A stretch of 64,000 nucleotides of DNA from Allobogoriella alba (lineage in GTDB: Bacteria; Actinomycetota; Actinomycetes; Actinomycetales; Actinomycetaceae): positions 186,001-250,000 of the forward strand of contig NZ_JBHTCQ010000001.1 of assembly GCF_042665525.1 (NCBI RefSeq). The letters run 5' to 3'. Shown here piece by piece: positions 35,614 through 44,402 of the stretch; within the stretch, counting starts at the first letter, position 1; each line of letters starts with the position of its first letter. The translations under genes and the position numbers were made by a program. The notes beneath the pieces were generated by a model that had not been told where the DNA came from, made no database searches, and saw only the letters and a program-made list of their open reading frames with translations.

Positions 35614-36801
35614 TCACAGGTCGTCCGGGTCGACCACCACGATCCGGTCGACCGGCCGCACCGGCTCGCCCCACGCGTTCTCGGACGTGAGCAGCCACAA
35701 CCGGCCGGCGGCGTCCACCTCGACGGCCCGCAGCCGCCCGTACTCGCCCTGCAGCAGCCGCTGCGGCTCCCCGGCCTCGGCGCCGTCCAGCGGCACCCGC
35801 CACAGCGACTCGCCGCGCAGTGCCGCGACGTACACCTCGTCCTCCGTGACCGCGATGCCGCTCGGCGAGGCGACCGCCGGCTCCCAGACGCGCAGCGGGT
35901 CGGTGAAGCCGTCGCCCTCGCCCGCCCCGAAGACCCCCTCCACCTGCGGCCAGCCGTAGTTCGCGCCCGGCTCGATGCGGTTGAGCTCGTCCCAGCGGTT
36001 CTGGCCGAGCTCGCTGGCGAGCAGCGTGCCCGCGGCCGGGCCGGACGGCACCCACCCGATCCCCTGGACGTTGCGGTGCCCCAGGCTCCACACCGGCGAG
36101 CCCGCGGTCGGGTTGCCGGGAGCCGGGTCGCCGTCCCGCTCGATCCGCAGGATCTTGCCGCCGAGCGAGTCCGGGTCCTGGGCGCGGTCGCGCTCGTCGG
36201 CGTCTCCCGTGGTGACGTAGAGGTACCCGTCGGGGCCGAACGCGAGCCGGCCGCCGTTGTGGCGCAGCTCGCTGCTCGGGATCCCCTCGAGGACGACGCC
36301 GTCGGGCACCAGCGTCTCGCTGTCGAGCCGCATCCGCAGCACCCGGTTGTCCTGGGCGGTCGTCGCGTACACGAAGACGGCCGAGGGATCCTCCGGGTCG
36401 ATTGCGATCCCCAGCAGGCCCCCTTCGCCGCCGTGCTGCACGCCCGGCACCGTCCCGACGTCGGTGACCCCACCGTCGGGCGCCACCCGTAGCACGCGGG
36501 CGGTGTCGCGCTCGGTGACGAGGGCGTCGCCGTCCGGCAGGAACGCCAGGCCCCACGGCGAGGTGAGCTCCTCGGCGAGGACGCCCGGCTCGGCGAGCGT
36601 CGGGGACACCGAGGGCTCGGGCGAGGACGTTCGCTCGGGCTCCGAGGCCGGCTCGGCGTCCGGTTCCGTCGACTCGGCGGTGGACGGCGGGCCGGAGGTC
36701 GGCGAGGAGGTTTCCTCCGCCGGCCCGTCGGGGCCGCACGCGACCAGCAGGCCGAGCGTCACCGCGGCCGCAGCGTGGAGCACCGGGCGGCGCGTGACCA
36801 T
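35614..36801 (-). CDS. PQQ-dependent sugar dehydrogenase (glucose/sorbosone dehydrogenase family), lipoprotein
   Basis: 395 aa. Lipoprotein signal ending in LLVAC, then a Ser/Pro/Glu-rich spacer to about residue 70 and a six-bladed beta-propeller. Motifs: LTSPWGLAFLPDGDALVTER, HGGEGGLLGIAIDP, SSELRHNGGRLAFGPDGYLY, WSLGHRNVQGIGW and LNRIEPGANYGWP, which line the PQQ/calcium site in soluble aldose sugar dehydrogenases. Extracellular sugar oxidation is likely. It is second in a two-gene operon, 3 nt after the GH13 gene. Confidence 0.92.
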   Translation of the reverse strand: MVTRRPVLHAAAAVTLGLLVACGPDGPAEETSSPTSGPPSTAESTEPDAEPASEPERTSSPEPSVSPTLAEPGVLAEELTSPWGLAFLPDGDALVTERDTARVLRVAPDGGVTDVGTVPGVQHGGEGGLLGIAIDPEDPSAVFVYATTAQDNRVLRMRLDSETLVPDGVVLEGIPSSELRHNGGRLAFGPDGYLYVTTGDADERDRAQDPDSLGGKILRIERDGDPAPGNPTAGSPVWSLGHRNVQGIGWVPSGPAAGTLLASELGQNRWDELNRIEPGANYGWPQVEGVFGAGEGDGFTDPLRVWEPAVASPSGIAVTEDEVYVAALRGESLWRVPLDGAEAGEPQRLLQGEYGRLRAVEVDAAGRLWLLTSENAWGEPVRPVDRIVVVDPDDL

Positions 36802-36804
36802 GCC

Positions 36805-38448
36805 TCAGGATCTCACCCGGAGCCAGCGGTAGCCGTGGCCCGCCACCGGGAGCCGGTCCCCGTCCGCCGCCAGCTCGCGGCTGACCTCGTCGGCGAGCAC
36901 CTCCTCACCCGGCAGTGCGGCGGACAGCTCGGCCACGGCCGGTTCCGCGGACAGGTTCGCGAGCAGGACGACGCCCGGACCGCCGTCGGCCCCGTGGTGC
37001 AGCGCGAGCACCGACGAGGCGCCCACGTCCAGCGGCCGGCAGGTCCGGCCAGTCGTCTCCGGAAGGCTGCGCCGGGCCTGCACCATCGCCCGGATGCGGT
37101 GCAGCAGCGAGGCCGGGTCGCGCTCCTGGTCGGCCACGTTCCGGCGGCGGTAGTCGAAGATGCCGGCGGTGACCAGCGGCGCCGCAAGGCCGTCGACAGA
37201 CTCGGAGAACCCGGCGTTGCGGCCACCGGTCCACTGCATCGGCGTGCGCACCGCGGTGCGTTCGGGCCGGCTCAGGTCCTCGCCCTGGCCGACCTCGTCG
37301 CCGTAGCGCAGCACGGGCACACCGGGCAGGCTCAGCATCACGGCGTGCGCGAGCGCCTCCCACCGGTCGTCGCCGCCGAGCATCGGCGAGAGGCGCCGCC
37401 GGATGCCGCGACCGTAGAGCTGCATCTCCGGCTCGGGGGCGAAGGCGGCGAAGACCTCCGCACGCTCGGCGTCCGTGAGCCGTTCCAGGTCCAGCTCGTC
37501 GTGGTTGCGGAGCCAGTTCGCGTACCGCGCACCCGGCGGCGGGTCGGGCTGATGCTCCAGCGCGTCGACGATCGGTCCGGCCTCGCCGCGTGCGAGTGCC
37601 AGGAAGACATGGTTGTTGATCCAGAAGTTCAGGATGAGGTTGAGCCGGTGGTTGCCCCCGAAGTAGCCGACGTACTCCTCCGGCTGCTCGTCGACCTCAC
37701 CCATGAGCACGATCTCGGGGTGGCGGGACTCGACGTGGTCGCGGAGCTCGTCGAGCCACCACAGACCGTGGTCGGTCGGGTCCGCGGCGCGGGTGCGCTC
37801 GATGATCGAGGGCACGGCGTCGACGCGGAACCCGTCCACGCCGTGGTCCAGCCACAGGTCGGCGACCTCGGCGATCTCCTCCCGGACCACGTCGCGGCTC
37901 AGGTCGAGGTCGGGCTCGTGGGAGTAGAAGAGGTGCCGGTAGTACCGGCCGGCGGCCTGGTCCCACGCCCAGACGCTGTCCTCGACGCCGGGGAAGATGG
38001 GCTCGACGTCGGTCTCCTCCGGGTGGTCGGCCCACACGTAGTAGTCGCGGTAGGGCGAGCCGGGGTCGCGGCGTGCCTGTCGGAACCAGCGGTGCTGGTC
38101 GGACGTGTGCTGGACGACGAGCTCGGTCATCACGTGCAGCCCCAGCTCGTGGGCGCGTGCGACGAGCCGGTCGAGGTCCTCCATCGTCCCGAAGAGCGGG
38201 TCGACCGTGCGGTGGTCGCTGACGTCGTAGCCGCCGTCGCGGTAGGGCGTTCCGTAGAACGGCAGGATCCACACGCACGTGGCGCCGAGGTCGCGGACGT
38301 GCTCCAGGCGTGCGGTCAGGCCGCGCAGGTCCCCGTGGCCGTCGCCGTCCGAGTCGGCGAAGAGGTTCGGGTCGACCTGGTAGATCACGGCGTCGGCGAA
38401 CCACGGACGCTCGGCCGTCTGCGTGCGGGAGGTCGAGGTCGAGGTCAT
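36805..38448 (-). CDS. GH13 alpha-glucosidase/trehalose synthase-like enzyme
   Basis: 547-aa cytoplasmic TIM-barrel glycoside hydrolase. GH13 conserved regions: MTELVVQHTSDQHRWF, nucleophile Asp210 in DGFRVDAV, acid/base Glu251 in LMGEVDE, and Asp317 in NWLRNHDELDL. The sequence resembles the trehalose synthase (GH13_16) branch, which isomerises maltose to trehalose, but shorter alpha-glucosidase-like relatives exist and the exact activity cannot be decided. The ATG is the first start that precedes the conserved AVIYQVDPNLF segment. Leads the operon with the sugar dehydrogenase. Confidence 0.9.
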   Translation of the reverse strand: MTSTSTSRTQTAERPWFADAVIYQVDPNLFADSDGDGHGDLRGLTARLEHVRDLGATCVWILPFYGTPYRDGGYDVSDHRTVDPLFGTMEDLDRLVARAHELGLHVMTELVVQHTSDQHRWFRQARRDPGSPYRDYYVWADHPEETDVEPIFPGVEDSVWAWDQAAGRYYRHLFYSHEPDLDLSRDVVREEIAEVADLWLDHGVDGFRVDAVPSIIERTRAADPTDHGLWWLDELRDHVESRHPEIVLMGEVDEQPEEYVGYFGGNHRLNLILNFWINNHVFLALARGEAGPIVDALEHQPDPPPGARYANWLRNHDELDLERLTDAERAEVFAAFAPEPEMQLYGRGIRRRLSPMLGGDDRWEALAHAVMLSLPGVPVLRYGDEVGQGEDLSRPERTAVRTPMQWTGGRNAGFSESVDGLAAPLVTAGIFDYRRRNVADQERDPASLLHRIRAMVQARRSLPETTGRTCRPLDVGASSVLALHHGADGGPGVVLLANLSAEPAVAELSAALPGEEVLADEVSRELAADGDRLPVAGHGYRWLRVRS

Positions 38449-38478
38449 GGGCCCAGGCCACCACGGAACGGCGGGCGC

Positions 38479-38532
38479 GGCATCCCGACGCGTGCGGCCA
38501 CGGTCACCGGCCCGCTCGACGTGCGGGATGCC
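38479..38532. repeat. Inverted repeat in the GH13/GT9 divergent promoter
   Basis: GGCATCCCG (38479-38487) and CGGGATGCC (38524-38532) are exact 9-nt complements 36 nt apart. The right arm also overlaps the start of a GTGCGG-14-CCGCAC repeat (38521-38546). Possibly a double operator that controls both divergent genes. Confidence 0.45.
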
Positions 38533-38617
38533 CGGATGCGCCGCACAGTTGTGCCGAGGGGCCGTCCTACCGGATGCGGCTGCCGGACCAGGGCGCGGGT
38601 GTGGGGGTGGTGGTCGA

Positions 38618-39607
38618 GTGAGTCGCACCCTTGCGGTCCGCCTCGAGGACGAGGCCGACGTGCTGCTCACCGGCCCCGCGCTACGGGCGCTCGCCGCCAC
38701 CACCGACATCCTCGACGTGCTCGTCTCCCCGGCCGGGCTGCCGGCCGCGGAGCTGCTCCCCGCGGTCAACGAGAAGCTCACGTTCGACCCTCCGTGGCGC
38801 GGTGCCGCCCCACCTCAGGTCGACCGGGTCGCGACCGACCTCCTCATCGGCGCGCTGGCCTGCCGCGGCTATGACCGGTGCGTGATCTTCACGTCCCCTG
38901 GCCACAGCCCGCTCCCCCTGGCGCTGCTGGCCCGGATCGCGGGTATCGGCCACCTCGTCGCCACGACGACGGACGAGCCCGGCACCCTCCTCGACGTCCG
39001 CCACGAGCGCCCGCCCGAGCTGCACGAGGCCGAGGTCGCCCTCGACCTCGCCTACACCGCCGGCGGGCGCCTCCCCACGGGCGACGACGGCCGCCTCGCG
39101 GTGCGCGGACCGCTGCCCGACGTCTCCCGCCGCGTCCCGGACGGTCCCTACGTCGTGCTCCACCCCGGAGCCTCCGCGCCGTCCCGGGCGCTGACCCCGG
39201 AGCACGCGGCCGCCGTCGTCGCCGCACTGCAGGAAGGCGGCCGCACCGTCGTCGTCACCGGGCGCGAGCACGAGGCGTCGCTGACCGCGGCCGCCGCGGG
39301 CGGCGAGGCGATCGACCTCACCGGGCGCACCAGCTTCGCCCAGCTCGCCGCGGTGCTGGCGCACGCCGAGTGCGTCGTCACCGGCAGCTCGGCGCCGGCA
39401 CACCTCGCGGCTGCGGTGGACACCCCGGTCGTGTGCCTCGCCTCCCCCGTGGTGCCCGCTGCGCGGTGGGCACCCTTCGGCGTGGAGACCGTGCTCCTCG
39501 GTGACTGGCAGGGCCCGGCACCGGAGCATCCGCGCCTGTCCGGCGTCGCGCCGGAGAAGGTCGCCGAGGCGGTCGCCTCACTGGTGGCCGGCCGGGCCGG
39601 TGCGTGA
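38618..39607 (+). CDS. Glycosyltransferase family 9 protein
   Basis: 329 aa of the GT9 (heptosyltransferase) fold. Visible are LAVRLEDEADVLLTGPALRAL, YVVLHPGASAPSRALTPEHAA (the nucleotide-sugar loop), VVVTGREHEA, LTGRTSFAQLAAVLAHAECVV and GSSAPAHLAAAVDTPVV. In Gram-negative bacteria these add heptose to LPS; in actinobacteria they occur in clusters for other glycans, and the acceptor is unknown. The GTG start was chosen where the Rossmann domain begins; no strong ribosome binding site is seen. Confidence 0.88.
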   Translation: MSRTLAVRLEDEADVLLTGPALRALAATTDILDVLVSPAGLPAAELLPAVNEKLTFDPPWRGAAPPQVDRVATDLLIGALACRGYDRCVIFTSPGHSPLPLALLARIAGIGHLVATTTDEPGTLLDVRHERPPELHEAEVALDLAYTAGGRLPTGDDGRLAVRGPLPDVSRRVPDGPYVVLHPGASAPSRALTPEHAAAVVAALQEGGRTVVVTGREHEASLTAAAAGGEAIDLTGRTSFAQLAAVLAHAECVVTGSSAPAHLAAAVDTPVVCLASPVVPAARWAPFGVETVLLGDWQGPAPEHPRLSGVAPEKVAEAVASLVAGRAGA

Positions 39608-39658
39608 GGTGCCCACACACCAGATGCGGGTCGGTGGTACCGGTGCGACCGTTGGGAC

Positions 39659-39817
39659 ATGAGCCAGAACTCCGGCAGCACGCCGTCCGAGAAGCCGTAC
39701 GACCCGTCGCAGGACCCGGACGCCGACCCAGAACAGCTCGAGGCCTCCGAGGCCGAGCAGCAGCCCGATCAGGCCGAGGGCGAGGACACCCCCGCCGAGA
39801 CCGGGAACGAGCGGTAG
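39659..39817 (+). CDS. 52-aa acidic, disordered small protein
   Basis: Very short ORF (52 codons plus stop) with strongly acidic, low-complexity composition: about 18 Asp/Glu and only 2 basic residues. It begins MSQNSGSTPSEKPYDPSQ and is rich in Gln, Pro and Ser. No hydrophobic segment, so it is probably cytosolic and disordered. GACCGT lies 6 nt before the ATG, matching the local leaderless pattern. It ends 4 nt before the Zn-ADH gene and may be co-transcribed with it. No family recognised. Confidence 0.6.
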   Translation: MSQNSGSTPSEKPYDPSQDPDADPEQLEASEAEQQPDQAEGEDTPAETGNER

Positions 39818-39821
39818 CGCC

Positions 39822-41069
39822 GTGCGCGCCGTGACCTGGCAGGGCCGGGAGAACGTCCGGGTCGAGGACGCCGCCGACCCCGAGATCGTCGAGCCGACGG
39901 ACGCCGTCGTCCGCATCACCTCGACCGCCATCTGCGGGTCCGACCTGCACCTCTACGGCATCCTCGGCCCGTTCCTCGAACCGGGCGACATCCTCGGGCA
40001 CGAGCCCATGGGCATCGTCGAGGAGGTCGGCTCCGAGGTCACCCACATCAAGCCCGGCGACCGCGTGGTGATCCCGTTCAACATCGCCTGCGGGTCCTGC
40101 TGGATGTGCGAGCAGGGCCTGCAGACCCAGTGCGAGACCACCCAGGTGCGGGACTACCACAAGGGCGCGGCGCTCTTCGGCTACACGAAGCTCTACGGGC
40201 AGGTGCCCGGCGGGCAGGCCGAGTACCTCCGGGTCCCGATGGCCCACTACGGGCCGGTCCGCGTCCCGGACGACGGGGAGCCCGACGAGCGATACCTCTA
40301 CCTCTCCGACGTCGTGCCCACCGCCTGGCAGGCCGTCGAGTATGCGAACGTGCCCCCGGGTGGCTCCGTCGTCGTCCTCGGGCTGGGCCCCATCGGCCAG
40401 ATCTCCGCCCGGATCGCCCGGCACCGCGGCTCCCGGATCGTCATCGGCGTCGACCTCGTGCCCGAACGACTGGCGATGGCGCGCCGCCACGGCATCGACA
40501 CCCTCGACCTGCACGACGCCGACGACCTTCCGGGGGCCGTACGGGGCATGACCGGCGGACGGGGCCCGGACTCGGTGATCGACGCCGTCGGCATGGAGGC
40601 CCACGGCTCACCCCTGGCACACGGCATCCAGGCAAGCACGAACTGGCTGCCGGACGCCCTGGCCCGGCCACTGTTCACCTCCGCCGGCGTGGACCGGCTG
40701 GCCGCGCTGCACATGGCCATCGACCTCGTCCGCCGCGGCGGCACCGTGTCGCTGTCCGGCGTCTACGGCGGCATGGTCGACCCGATGCCGATGATGGAGC
40801 TGTTCGACAAGCAGGTGAATCTCCGCATGGGGCAGGCCAACGTCCGCCGCTGGACCGACGACGTCCTGCCGCTCGTGGCCGCCCCGGAGGACCCGCTCGG
40901 CGTGCTCGACCTCGCGACGCACCGGATGTCCCTCGAGGACGCCCCGGAGGCGTACCGGATGTTCCAGAAGAAGGACGACGGCGCCGTCAAGGTCGTCCTC
41001 GACCCCACCCTTCCCGCCGGGCACACCGCGCGCACGACGGCGGACGCAACGCGAGGAGCACGACCGTGA
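39822..41069 (+). CDS. Zinc-dependent alcohol dehydrogenase (glutathione-independent formaldehyde dehydrogenase-like)
   Basis: 415-aa MDR enzyme. Catalytic zinc ligands in AICGSDLHLYG and GHEPMG, structural-zinc cysteines in NIACGSCWMCEQGLQTQC, Rossmann motif VVVLGLGPIGQISARIA. The insert around FGYTKLYGQVPGGQAEYLR is typical of the long-chain formaldehyde-dehydrogenase-like subgroup. Substrate is not fixed. The GTG start is 4 nt after the small acidic ORF, and the stop overlaps the next GTG. This is a second, non-mycothiol aldehyde/alcohol route in the window. Confidence 0.9.
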   Translation: MRAVTWQGRENVRVEDAADPEIVEPTDAVVRITSTAICGSDLHLYGILGPFLEPGDILGHEPMGIVEEVGSEVTHIKPGDRVVIPFNIACGSCWMCEQGLQTQCETTQVRDYHKGAALFGYTKLYGQVPGGQAEYLRVPMAHYGPVRVPDDGEPDERYLYLSDVVPTAWQAVEYANVPPGGSVVVLGLGPIGQISARIARHRGSRIVIGVDLVPERLAMARRHGIDTLDLHDADDLPGAVRGMTGGRGPDSVIDAVGMEAHGSPLAHGIQASTNWLPDALARPLFTSAGVDRLAALHMAIDLVRRGGTVSLSGVYGGMVDPMPMMELFDKQVNLRMGQANVRRWTDDVLPLVAAPEDPLGVLDLATHRMSLEDAPEAYRMFQKKDDGAVKVVLDPTLPAGHTARTTADATRGARP

Positions 41070-42673
41070 GGGTCGTCGTGGTCGGGGCCAGCGGCAACAT
41101 CGGCACCGCGATCCTGCAGGCCCTGACCGACGCGCCGGAGATCGACTCCGTCGTCGGGGTCGCCCGGCGCCTGCCCGTCCGGGCGGCGGCGCCGTACGAC
41201 GCAGCGGAGTGGGTGAGCCTCGACGTCGGGGCCGAGACCCGGGACGACGCGGCCGAGGAGGCACTCGTCGACGGGCTCGTGCGGGCGTTCGAGGGCGCGG
41301 ACTGCGTCATCCACCTGGCGTGGCTCCTCCAGCCGAACCACGACCGAGAGCTGTTGCGGAGGACCAACGTGGACGGCACCGCACGGGTGGCGGCCGCGTG
41401 CGTGCGGGCCGGCGTGGGTCACCTGGTGTGCGCCTCCTCGTGGGCCGCCTACTCGCCCGTCGCGGACACGGCCGACCTCGCGCCGCGGGACGAGTCGTGG
41501 CCGACGGGCGGCGTGCCGTCCTCCCACTACTCCGTGGACAAGGCCGCGCAGGAGCGGGTCCTCGACGAGCTGGAGGCCGAGCACCCGGACCTCGTGGTGG
41601 CCCGGATGCGTACCGCGCTGGTCTTCACCGCGAGCGCCGGCGCCTCCATCGGCCGGTACTTCCTCGGCCCGTGGGTCCCGCGCGGGATCCTGCGGCCCGG
41701 CCTCCTGCCACTGCTGCCGGTCCCTGACGGCGTGCGTGCCCAGGTGGTCCACGCACAGGACGCCGCCGCGGCGTACCTCGCCGTGGTGCGGCACCGCGCG
41801 GGCGGCGGCTTCAACGTCACCACCGACGAGGTGCTGCTGGGCCGGGACCTCGCCCGCATCCTCGACCACGGCCGCACCCTCACCGTGCCCACCCGTGCGG
41901 TGCGTCCGCTGCTGCACTACGCGTGGCGGGCACGGGTCTCGGCGGCCGACGCGGGTTGGCTCGACATGGCCACCGCCCTGCCGGTGATGGACGCCGGCCG
42001 GATCCGGCGCGAGCTGGGGTGGGAGCCGCGGTTCGACGCCGCCACGGCGGTGCGTGAGCTGCTCGGCGGGATGGTCGAGCGACAGGGCGGCGCGTCCGTG
42101 CCGCTGCGGCCGCACGACACGGGGCACGAGGGAGCGCCGGGCCGACGTCCGGGATTGCAGGGCTCCGCCTCGCTCGGCCAGGGCGACGGCCCGGTCGACC
42201 GGGAGCTGCTGGGGATCTACCTCGATGACCACCTGACCGGGGCCACCGGTGGGGTGGAACGGATCGGGCGCATGGCGCGCTCCTACGCCGACACCTCGAT
42301 CGGCCCTGAGCTCACGCTGCTCGCCGCGGAGATCGCCGCCGCGCGTGACCGGCTGCGTACCGTCATCGAGGAGCTGGGGCTGCCCACCAAGCCCCACCGG
42401 CAGGCGCTCGCGTGGGCCGCCGAGCGCGCCGGACGGCTGAAGCTGAACGGGCGCCTGCTCGGCGCGTCCCCCCTCACGGTGGTGCTCGAGCTGGAGCTGA
42501 TGCGCTCCGCCGTCGCCGGGCAGCTCGCGCTGTGGCAGACGATGACGGAGCTCGCCGGGGAGCTGGGGCTGCCCCGCGAGGACCTTGCCGGCATGGCCGA
42601 GCGCAGCCGCGGCTTCCAGTCACGTCTCGAGGACCTGCATGCCCGGGTGCGGGGCGGCGCCCTGCGCACCTGA
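41066..42673 (+). CDS. NAD-dependent epimerase/SDR fused to a helical domain
   Basis: 535-aa fusion. Residues 1 to about 325 are an extended SDR with NAD motif VVVVGASGNIGTAILQALTD, CASSWAAYSPV and HYSVDKAAQERV (YxxxK). After a linker rich in Gly, Pro and Arg comes a C-terminal all-helical region of about 150 residues (LLGIYLDDHLTGATGGVERI, WAAERAGRLKLNGRLLG, LELMRSAVAGQLALWQTM) that resembles proteins found on their own elsewhere in Actinobacteria. The reading frame is uninterrupted. Translationally coupled to the alcohol dehydrogenase. Confidence 0.85.
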   Translation: MRVVVVGASGNIGTAILQALTDAPEIDSVVGVARRLPVRAAAPYDAAEWVSLDVGAETRDDAAEEALVDGLVRAFEGADCVIHLAWLLQPNHDRELLRRTNVDGTARVAAACVRAGVGHLVCASSWAAYSPVADTADLAPRDESWPTGGVPSSHYSVDKAAQERVLDELEAEHPDLVVARMRTALVFTASAGASIGRYFLGPWVPRGILRPGLLPLLPVPDGVRAQVVHAQDAAAAYLAVVRHRAGGGFNVTTDEVLLGRDLARILDHGRTLTVPTRAVRPLLHYAWRARVSAADAGWLDMATALPVMDAGRIRRELGWEPRFDAATAVRELLGGMVERQGGASVPLRPHDTGHEGAPGRRPGLQGSASLGQGDGPVDRELLGIYLDDHLTGATGGVERIGRMARSYADTSIGPELTLLAAEIAAARDRLRTVIEELGLPTKPHRQALAWAAERAGRLKLNGRLLGASPLTVVLELELMRSAVAGQLALWQTMTELAGELGLPREDLAGMAERSRGFQSRLEDLHARVRGGALRT

Positions 42674-42691
42674 CCGGCGACAGTCCTGCGG

Positions 42692-42774
42692 GCCGACCCG
42701 AGCCGACCGACCCGACCGACCCCGTCCGAGCCGACCGAGCCGACCGATCCCCGTCCGTCCCTGCGACCGACCGA
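42692..42774 (+). repeat. CCGACC/CCGAGC-rich simple repeat in the 5' leader of the ligase gene
   Basis: About 80 nt consist almost entirely of CCGACC, CCGAGC and CGACCC units between the SDR fusion and the carboxylate-amine ligase gene. It ends directly at the AAGGAG ribosome binding site. Probably a slippage-prone tract; pyrimidine-rich RNA may be unstructured. Confidence 0.6.
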
Positions 42775-42784
42775 AGGAGACCGC

Positions 42785-43954
42785 ATGCCCGAGCCCGCTT
42801 CCCCCGCCTCCCCCGCAGAACCCCGCACGGTCGGCGTCGAGGAGGAGATGCTCCTCGTCGAGCGCGAGACCGGACGCGCGATGTCCCTCCAGGGTCAGGT
42901 CCTCGCCGAAGTCACGGAGCGCACCGCGCAGGCGGTCGAGGAGGGGGCGCCGGCCGGCGACGCGATCGGCGGTCTGCTCGAGGGGGAGCTCAACGAGGAG
43001 CAGATCGAGGTGGACTCCCAGCCGCACGCGGACCTGGAGACGCTCGGCGGCGAGCTGCTGGCGTGGCGCCGCCGCGCCGACCTTGCCGCCCGCCGGCTCG
43101 GGGCTCGGGTGGCCGCGATCGGCCTCTCGCCCGTGCCGGTGGACCCGCACACGGTCGACACCGAGCGGTACCGGCGGCTGAGCGAGCAGTACGGCATCAC
43201 CGCGGACGAGCAGCTCACCTGCGGCTGCCACGTCCACGTGTCCGTGGCCGACAGGGCGGAGGCGGTCGCGGTCATCGACCGGATCCGCCCGTGGCTGCCG
43301 GTGCTGCTCGCCCTCAGCGCCAACTCACCGTTCTGGCAGGGGCGGGACAGCTCCTACGCCAGCTACCGCTCGCTCGTGCAGAACCGGTGGCCCTCTGCCG
43401 GACCCACCGAGGTCTTCGGGTCGGCCGAGACCTACGACCGGCTCGTGGCGGACATGGTGGGCACCGGCGTCATCCTCGATGCGGGCATGGTCTACTTCGA
43501 CGCCCGCGCCTCGCACCGGTACCCGACGGTCGAGATCCGGGTGGCGGACGTGTGCCTCGACGTGCGCGACACGATCCTGCTCGCGGCACTGTGCCGGGCG
43601 CTGGTGGACCGGGCCGGGGCGGAGGCCGCCGCCGGTTCGGAGATCCCGGACGTCCCGGTCACGATGCTGCGCCTGGCGAGCTGGCAGGCGGCGCGAGCGG
43701 GGATGTCGGGCGACCTCGTGGACCCGCTGACGATGCGCCGGGCCGCTGCCTGGGACGTCGTCGAGCGGCTGGTGGACCACGTCCGGCCGGCCCTGCGGGC
43801 GAACGGCGACGACGGCCTCGTCCAGGAGGGGCTGGAGCGGATCCGGCTGCACGGGACCGGCGCGCACCGCCAGCGCGCGGTGCACGAACGCACCGGCACG
43901 CTGGAGGACGTGGTCGCGGACGCCGTGCGGCTCACCGCGGGCATGGCGGACTGA
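42785..43954 (+). CDS. Carboxylate-amine ligase, YbdK/GCS2 family
   Basis: 389 aa, glutamate-cysteine ligase type 2 fold. Motifs: RTVGVEEEMLLVERETGRAM, LNEEQIEVDSQPHADLETL, CGCHVHVSVADRAEAV, and a C-terminal catalytic region with YPTVEIRVADVCLDVRDT. YbdK-type enzymes have weak gamma-glutamyl-cysteine ligase activity in vitro; the true substrate in mycothiol-producing organisms is unknown. ATG behind AAGGAG. Preceded by the simple repeat. Confidence 0.92.
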   Translation: MPEPASPASPAEPRTVGVEEEMLLVERETGRAMSLQGQVLAEVTERTAQAVEEGAPAGDAIGGLLEGELNEEQIEVDSQPHADLETLGGELLAWRRRADLAARRLGARVAAIGLSPVPVDPHTVDTERYRRLSEQYGITADEQLTCGCHVHVSVADRAEAVAVIDRIRPWLPVLLALSANSPFWQGRDSSYASYRSLVQNRWPSAGPTEVFGSAETYDRLVADMVGTGVILDAGMVYFDARASHRYPTVEIRVADVCLDVRDTILLAALCRALVDRAGAEAAAGSEIPDVPVTMLRLASWQAARAGMSGDLVDPLTMRRAAAWDVVERLVDHVRPALRANGDDGLVQEGLERIRLHGTGAHRQRAVHERTGTLEDVVADAVRLTAGMAD

Positions 43955-43964
43955 GCCCGGGCGC

Positions 43965-44402
43965 CTAGGAAGGCCGCGTGCCCAGCAGGGCGGCCATCGC
44001 CGCGCGGTAGTGCGGACACCTGATGAAGTCCTCGTGGTCGCACTCGAGCACGTGGGAGATCATCGTCAGGGCCCGCTCGGCCGCCGCGATCGTGCGGCGC
44101 AGCTCCCGCTGCTGGTCCCGGAGGACATCTCGCCGCTCCTGCGGATCGGTCGTGGTGAGCATCGCGGAGATCTGTTCGAGCCCCAGCCCGGCCTCCTTGG
44201 CTCGGAGGATCGTGGCGATCCGCTCGTACTCGACCGGACCGTAGCGGCGTTGGCCCGAACGGCGCGCCGGGTCCAGCAGGCCGACCGACTCCCAGTGCCG
44301 CAGGACGTGGGTGGCCAGCCCGAACCGGGCCGCCACCTCGCCGATCGAGACGGGCTCCGGACGGCTCGCCGCGGCGGCCTCGGACGGGGCGCTTGACTTC
44401 AT
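43965..44402 (-). CDS. MerR-family transcriptional regulator
   Basis: 145 aa. Winged helix at about residues 15-85 (VSIGEVAARFGLATHVLRHW, then ESVGLLDPARRSGQRRY), a coiled helix, and a C-terminal CDHEDFIRCPHY segment whose two cysteines and histidines could bind metal or sense redox. Divergent from the MGT glycosyltransferase. CTTAAT lies 6 nt before the ATG, and the start codon overlaps a perfect ATGTCGACAT palindrome. Likely regulates both divergent genes. Confidence 0.88.
   Translation of the reverse strand: MKSSAPSEAAAASRPEPVSIGEVAARFGLATHVLRHWESVGLLDPARRSGQRRYGPVEYERIATILRAKEAGLGLEQISAMLTTTDPQERRDVLRDQQRELRRTIAAAERALTMISHVLECDHEDFIRCPHYRAAMAALLGTRPS

Noticed and set aside
42674..42784. 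CRISPR-like array in the CCGACC repeat tract
   Set aside because: Units are only 5-6 nt, irregular, and there are no spacers.
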